The position numbers were made by a program, and so were the translations under genes. This document shows positions 5,909 to 7,939 of a DNA stretch of 7,939 nt, piece by piece. Position 1 is the first letter of the stretch. The number at the start of each line of letters is the position of its first letter. The DNA lies in NCBI GenBank assembly GCA_947473535.1, contig CANJFK010000031.1:1-7939 (forward strand), given 5' to 3'. The notes under the pieces are model-generated. The model was not told the DNA's origin. It saw only the letters and a list, made by a program, of their open reading frames with translations, and searched no databases. Origin of the DNA: Legionellaceae bacterium. GTDB lineage: Bacteria; Pseudomonadota; Gammaproteobacteria; Legionellales; Legionellaceae.

Positions 5909-7283
5909 ATGATGCCGGAGCCACACTATCAGCCGATGGCGGTAGAGGTTTATTATACATGAGCATAGCGAGCAGTTGCATCGAATTGGTCAATAGGATG
6001 CGCTCGTCTTGCTGGCGGTTTAAATACATTTGATAATTGATTTCCGACAATAGAATGGCTATTTCTTTTTGTACTGTCGCATCGGACGCGGTGTTGATTT
6101 GAGACAGCCACGATGGGCTGTTTTCTGACGTTGCTGGGTTAAATAGCCGCCAGGTAGCCATCTGGAATTCCATTAACGCTTGGCTGGATTTAGGTGACTT
6201 TGAGTCTTTGGATTGTGGCAGTCGTTTTGATAGAATATAATACAAGTTACTGATGGCGGTAGAGCTTTGAGCGGCATAAACACGGACACTCGTTAAGTAA
6301 GTGGCTAATGCGGCTTGATTATCTGCCGCGGCCATCACGGATGCTGTGTCAGTTGCGTCAGCGTTTGAATATGCGCCTAGGTAGAGTTTATCGTAGTCAG
6401 CTTTTTTAATTTGAGCAATGGGAGACGCACCGCCCGATGCATAGCGAATGAAGTTGGCGGCTTCTTGCGCCTGGTTTGAGGCCACTAAACCGGACTCTTT
6501 GCCTGATGGATTGCCAGTTGATGAGTACAATAATGGTGCAATTAACGTATTGCTATTGAGCTGACCATAATATTTTTGATCAGTAATATCTTGGTAAATC
6601 GCGCCTGAGCTTGGCAGTCGGACATCCTCATCATTTTTGCTATTACCACTGTCATTACTACCACTAAGCACGTTAGTCATCACTTTGCTCTGATAAAGAC
6701 AGTTATCTTTCCATGACGCGCTGCCGGTTGAGCCATTTAGGGTCAGGCAGAAGCTATAATCCGGCGTACCAATAATGTTTAAAACCGCTTGAGAGACCGG
6801 ATCCTCTTGGTAGGCTGTTTGGTCGATGAGCGCTGTGGCTGAGACCACTGCTTTACTGCTACTACCGCTGCCTGTGCTGGGTGTTGCGTAATCGGGAAAG
6901 GTGCCATTTGCGGCGCCATTTAGTGCAGAATAGCCACTGTCATCGGACGTGGATGGTACAAAATCAGGAAACAGCATGTTCACTGGAATGGCTCCAAAAA
7001 CGGACGCCAGTGCATAGTATTCTACGTCGGCTACCGTTGGCTTCTGCGTTAACGCCTGCGAGGTGACTGGGGGTGTTTTAATATCGAGCTTGTCGGCTGT
7101 TAAATCAAAACCAAGGTAGATCCCTAAATTATTTAAATATTTGGCTAAAAGATTGAGGGCATCACTTGTTGCTGTGTCGTCTGTGGTTGCATCGGGATTG
7201 GATGAGTACCCTTCGGCAAGGGTAGGCATCGCTGCGACAAGTAGCCCTATGGATAAAGCCAGGCAACCGATTTTTTTTATCAT
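5907..7283 (-). CDS. icmX: Dot/Icm type IVB secretion protein IcmX
   Basis: A 458-residue exported protein, close to the Legionella IcmX length (about 466). Residues 1-23 are a Sec signal peptide: MIKK, a hydrophobic core, then PTLA before EG. No further membrane span is evident. The mature part is rich in Ser, Thr, Asn and Asp, with a flexible stretch near 111-145 and two Cys (179 and 195) that could form a periplasmic disulfide. The C-terminal region (about 365-443) is more regular and helical, with WRLFNPAT and ILLSEINYQMYLNRQQDERILLTNSMQ, recalling the IcmX/DotA-type tail. From family knowledge, IcmX is periplasmic, partly released, and needed for pore formation and intracellular growth. 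The call rests mainly on the coupling to icmW, since the family diverges fast. It overlaps icmW by 4 nt (ATGA) and has a strong ribosome site. Confidence 0.88.
   Translation of the reverse strand: MIKKIGCLALSIGLLVAAMPTLAEGYSSNPDATTDDTATSDALNLLAKYLNNLGIYLGFDLTADKLDIKTPPVTSQALTQKPTVADVEYYALASVFGAIPVNMLFPDFVPSTSDDSGYSALNGAANGTFPDYATPSTGSGSSSKAVVSATALIDQTAYQEDPVSQAVLNIIGTPDYSFCLTLNGSTGSASWKDNCLYQSKVMTNVLSGSNDSGNSKNDEDVRLPSSGAIYQDITDQKYYGQLNSNTLIAPLLYSSTGNPSGKESGLVASNQAQEAANFIRYASGGASPIAQIKKADYDKLYLGAYSNADATDTASVMAAADNQAALATYLTSVRVYAAQSSTAISNLYYILSKRLPQSKDSKSPKSSQALMEFQMATWRLFNPATSENSPSWLSQINTASDATVQKEIAILLSEINYQMYLNRQQDERILLTNSMQLLAMLMYNKPLPPSADSVAPAS
7271..7278. repeat. A8/T8 homopolymer at the start of icmX
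   Basis: Eight T on the + strand (eight A in the icmX message) cover codons 2-5 of icmX. Such a tract can slip during replication or transcription and would shift the frame just after initiation. No direct evidence of variation exists in one sequence. A Lys-rich signal-peptide start explains the tract without any regulatory role. Confidence 0.5.
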
Positions 7284-7735
7284 TCGTCCCCCTCAAGTGA
7301 CCGTTCTACCAGTTTAAGTCGATACTCTGAAAAAGTTCGAGCTAATAGGCGTAATCGTTCAAACACGATATTGCGTTTCAGAAAAAAACCGGCCGGATCA
7401 TGGCTGGATGAGCTGGTTTCTTCAGCGTGAATTAGAATTTTTGAAGCACTCCCCGGATGGACCATGTCGAGCGCCTGAAGTAGGCGGAGCCCACGTCCCG
7501 ATTTGATATTCCCTACCATTCGAATAAATAGATCTTCATGGCCCAGTTGGCCCATGTCAATGGATTCAATATCATCCAGTTCTTTTCCGAGTTGGTTTAG
7601 GGCATTTTCCAGGGCCTTATCACCATCAAGTGTCCATTCCTCCACGCTTTCCATGAAGGTTACTACTCGATAAATCATTGGGTCGGCGTACTCATGCCAG
7701 TACTCGGCTGAGGCTTTATGACTAAGATCTGGCAT
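7280..7735 (-). CDS. icmW: Dot/Icm type IVB secretion adaptor IcmW
   Basis: A 151-residue acidic cytosolic protein, the same length as Legionella IcmW and, from memory, very similar along its whole sequence. Telling segments: DPMIYRVVTFMESVEEWTLD (18-37), GNIKSGRGLRLLQALD (75-90), VHPGSASKILIHAEETS (92-108), DPAGFFLKRNIVFERLRLL (113-131) and the C-terminus LEGDE. There is no signal peptide or membrane span. IcmW pairs with IcmS, binds the DotL coupling protein and delivers a subset of effectors to the secretion channel. It is the first gene of the icmW-icmX pair, and its stop overlaps the icmX start (7280-7283). Upstream, GAGA lies 5 nt from the ATG as a weak ribosome site. It diverges from icmV across a 90-nt spacer, as in Legionella and Coxiella. 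Confidence 0.97.
   Translation of the reverse strand: MPDLSHKASAEYWHEYADPMIYRVVTFMESVEEWTLDGDKALENALNQLGKELDDIESIDMGQLGHEDLFIRMVGNIKSGRGLRLLQALDMVHPGSASKILIHAEETSSSSHDPAGFFLKRNIVFERLRLLARTFSEYRLKLVERSLEGDE
7288..7294 (-). promoter_or_regulatory. Strong ribosome binding site of icmX
   Basis: On the - strand GAGGGGG precedes the icmX ATG, inside the end of icmW. Its GAGG core is 7 nt from the start codon, which is ideal spacing. It is the best Shine-Dalgarno sequence I found in the window and fixes the icmX start. It suggests that icmX is translated efficiently as well as coupled to icmW. Confidence 0.75.
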
Positions 7736-7751
7736 TATTTTCTCATATAAA

Positions 7752-7774
7752 TTGGTAAATTGTGAATTTACTAA
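7752..7774. promoter_or_regulatory. 23-bp near-perfect palindrome, candidate operator between icmW and icmV
   Basis: TTGGTAAAT (7752-7760) and ATTTACTAA (7766-7774) are inverted repeats matching at 8 of 9 positions, with a perfect GTAAAT/ATTTAC core, around the 5-nt spacer TGTGA. It sits in the middle of the 90-nt divergent intergenic region and overlaps the candidate icmV -35 element and the icmW 5' leader. Such symmetry suits a dimeric regulator. In Legionella the response regulator CpxR controls icmV and icmW, and in Coxiella PmrA controls dot/icm genes. This site holds a GTAAA half-site on each strand but not the direct-repeat layout I associate with CpxR, so the binding protein is unassigned. 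Confidence 0.5.
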
Positions 7775-7789
7775 CTATTATCATATATT
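7760..7789 (+). promoter_or_regulatory. Candidate sigma-70 promoter for icmV
   Basis: TTGTGA (7760-7765) as -35 and TATATT (7784-7789) as -10 are separated by 18 nt. TATTAT at 7786 is an alternative -10. Transcription would begin near 7796, giving a leader of about 30 nt before ATG 7826. The -35 element overlaps the palindrome at 7752-7774. The match is only fair, and the region is AT-rich, so chance matches are easy. Confidence 0.35.
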
Positions 7790-7807
7790 ATGGGGACCAA
7801 AAGTCTA
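7780..7807 (-). promoter_or_regulatory. Candidate sigma-70 promoter for icmW-icmX
   Basis: On the - strand TAGACT (7807-7802) as -35 and TATGAT (7785-7780) as -10 are 16 nt apart, putting the start near 7773 and giving a leader of about 38 nt to the icmW ATG. The overlapping GATAAT (7782-7777) is a second option. It interleaves with the icmV promoter, so the two directions may compete. It is weak and unproven. Confidence 0.3.
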
Positions 7808-7825
7808 TGCGAAGACAGAAAAAAT

Positions 7826-7939
7826 ATGAAAAATAAACCTGAGACTAGGCGAGCTAGTTTATTTAAAAGAGTCTTCAATGTTCGATCTTGGGCGGATTGG
7901 GAGCGAACAAAATCGGCTGCCGATTATTTAAAGCATAGC
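7826..7939 (+). CDS. icmV: Dot/Icm type IVB secretion protein IcmV, N-terminal part (cut by window end)
   Basis: An open frame starts at ATG 7826 and runs to the window edge without a stop, giving 38 residues. The basic, cytosolic-type N-terminus contains FKRVFNVRSWADWERTKS (13-30), which matches the conserved 'V.SW.DW.R.KS' start I recall for IcmV. The gene lies divergent from icmW, exactly where icmV is found in Legionella and Coxiella, usually followed by dotA. From family knowledge IcmV is a small (about 150-residue) inner-membrane protein of the Dot/Icm system. Its membrane helices would come after the window. A same-frame ATG at 7790 would add 12 residues but overlaps the likely -10 region, so 7826 is preferred. 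The ribosome site is poor (GAAGACAGA). Confidence 0.82.
   Translation, partial: MKNKPETRRASLFKRVFNVRSWADWERTKSAADYLKHS

Noticed and set aside
6881..7066. 61-residue open frame on the + strand inside icmX
   Set aside because: Antisense to icmX with no ribosome site and low-complexity composition.
7755..7771. CpxR-type or CRP-type binding site
   Set aside because: The GTAAA halves are inverted, not direct repeats as I recall for CpxR, and TGTGA lacks a matching TCACA at CRP spacing.
7736..7825. PmrA box as in Coxiella dot/icm promoters
   Set aside because: No pair of TTAA-type half-sites at the spacing I recall was found on either strand.

Overview
The window reads as a chromosomal segment of a gammaproteobacterium of the order Legionellales (Legionella/Coxiella relatives). 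Two things point there. The first is the typical gammaproteobacterial nnrD-tsaE-amiB-mutL-miaA cluster. The second is icmW, icmX and icmV, genes of the Dot/Icm type IVB secretion system that defines this order. Base composition looks mid-40s % GC by eye, above L. pneumophila. I cannot name the species.

Left part (1-5832, + strand): a tight, co-directional, translationally coupled run. It starts with the last 30 codons of nnrD (NAD(P)HX repair). Then come tsaE (tRNA t6A37 synthesis), amiB (septal peptidoglycan amidase with AMIN and LysM domains), mutL (mismatch repair), miaA (tRNA i6A37 synthesis), a 64-residue zf-CHCC zinc-finger protein, and a GT9 glycosyltransferase of the LPS heptosyltransferase type. 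Gaps run from 8-nt overlaps to 18 nt, so one polycistronic message is likely. TsaE and MiaA both act in modification of tRNA position 37. AmiB and the GT9 enzyme serve the cell envelope. The promoter lies upstream of the window. Where enterobacteria have hfq after miaA, this organism has the zinc-finger and GT9 genes.

Middle (5833-5906): a 74-nt junction between convergent operons, filled by two perfect hairpins. The first looks like a dispersed intergenic palindromic repeat. The second is followed by TTTT and is a probable terminator that overlaps the end of icmX.

Right part (5907-7939): icmW and icmX on the - strand as a coupled pair (4-nt ATGA overlap, strong Shine-Dalgarno), diverging from icmV, which is cut by the window edge after 38 codons. 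The 90-nt icmW/icmV intergenic region contains a 23-bp near-perfect palindrome among candidate back-to-back promoters. This matches the icmX-icmW / icmV(-dotA) arrangement known from Legionella and Coxiella. IcmW is a cytosolic adaptor for effector recruitment, IcmX an exported protein needed for pore formation, and IcmV an inner-membrane component.

I found no RNA genes, CRISPR arrays, transposases or phage genes. Nothing here looks like a wholly undescribed system. The most unusual points are the regulatory palindrome, the MutL that lacks the endonuclease motif, and the housekeeping-operon/Dot-Icm junction with its repeat.
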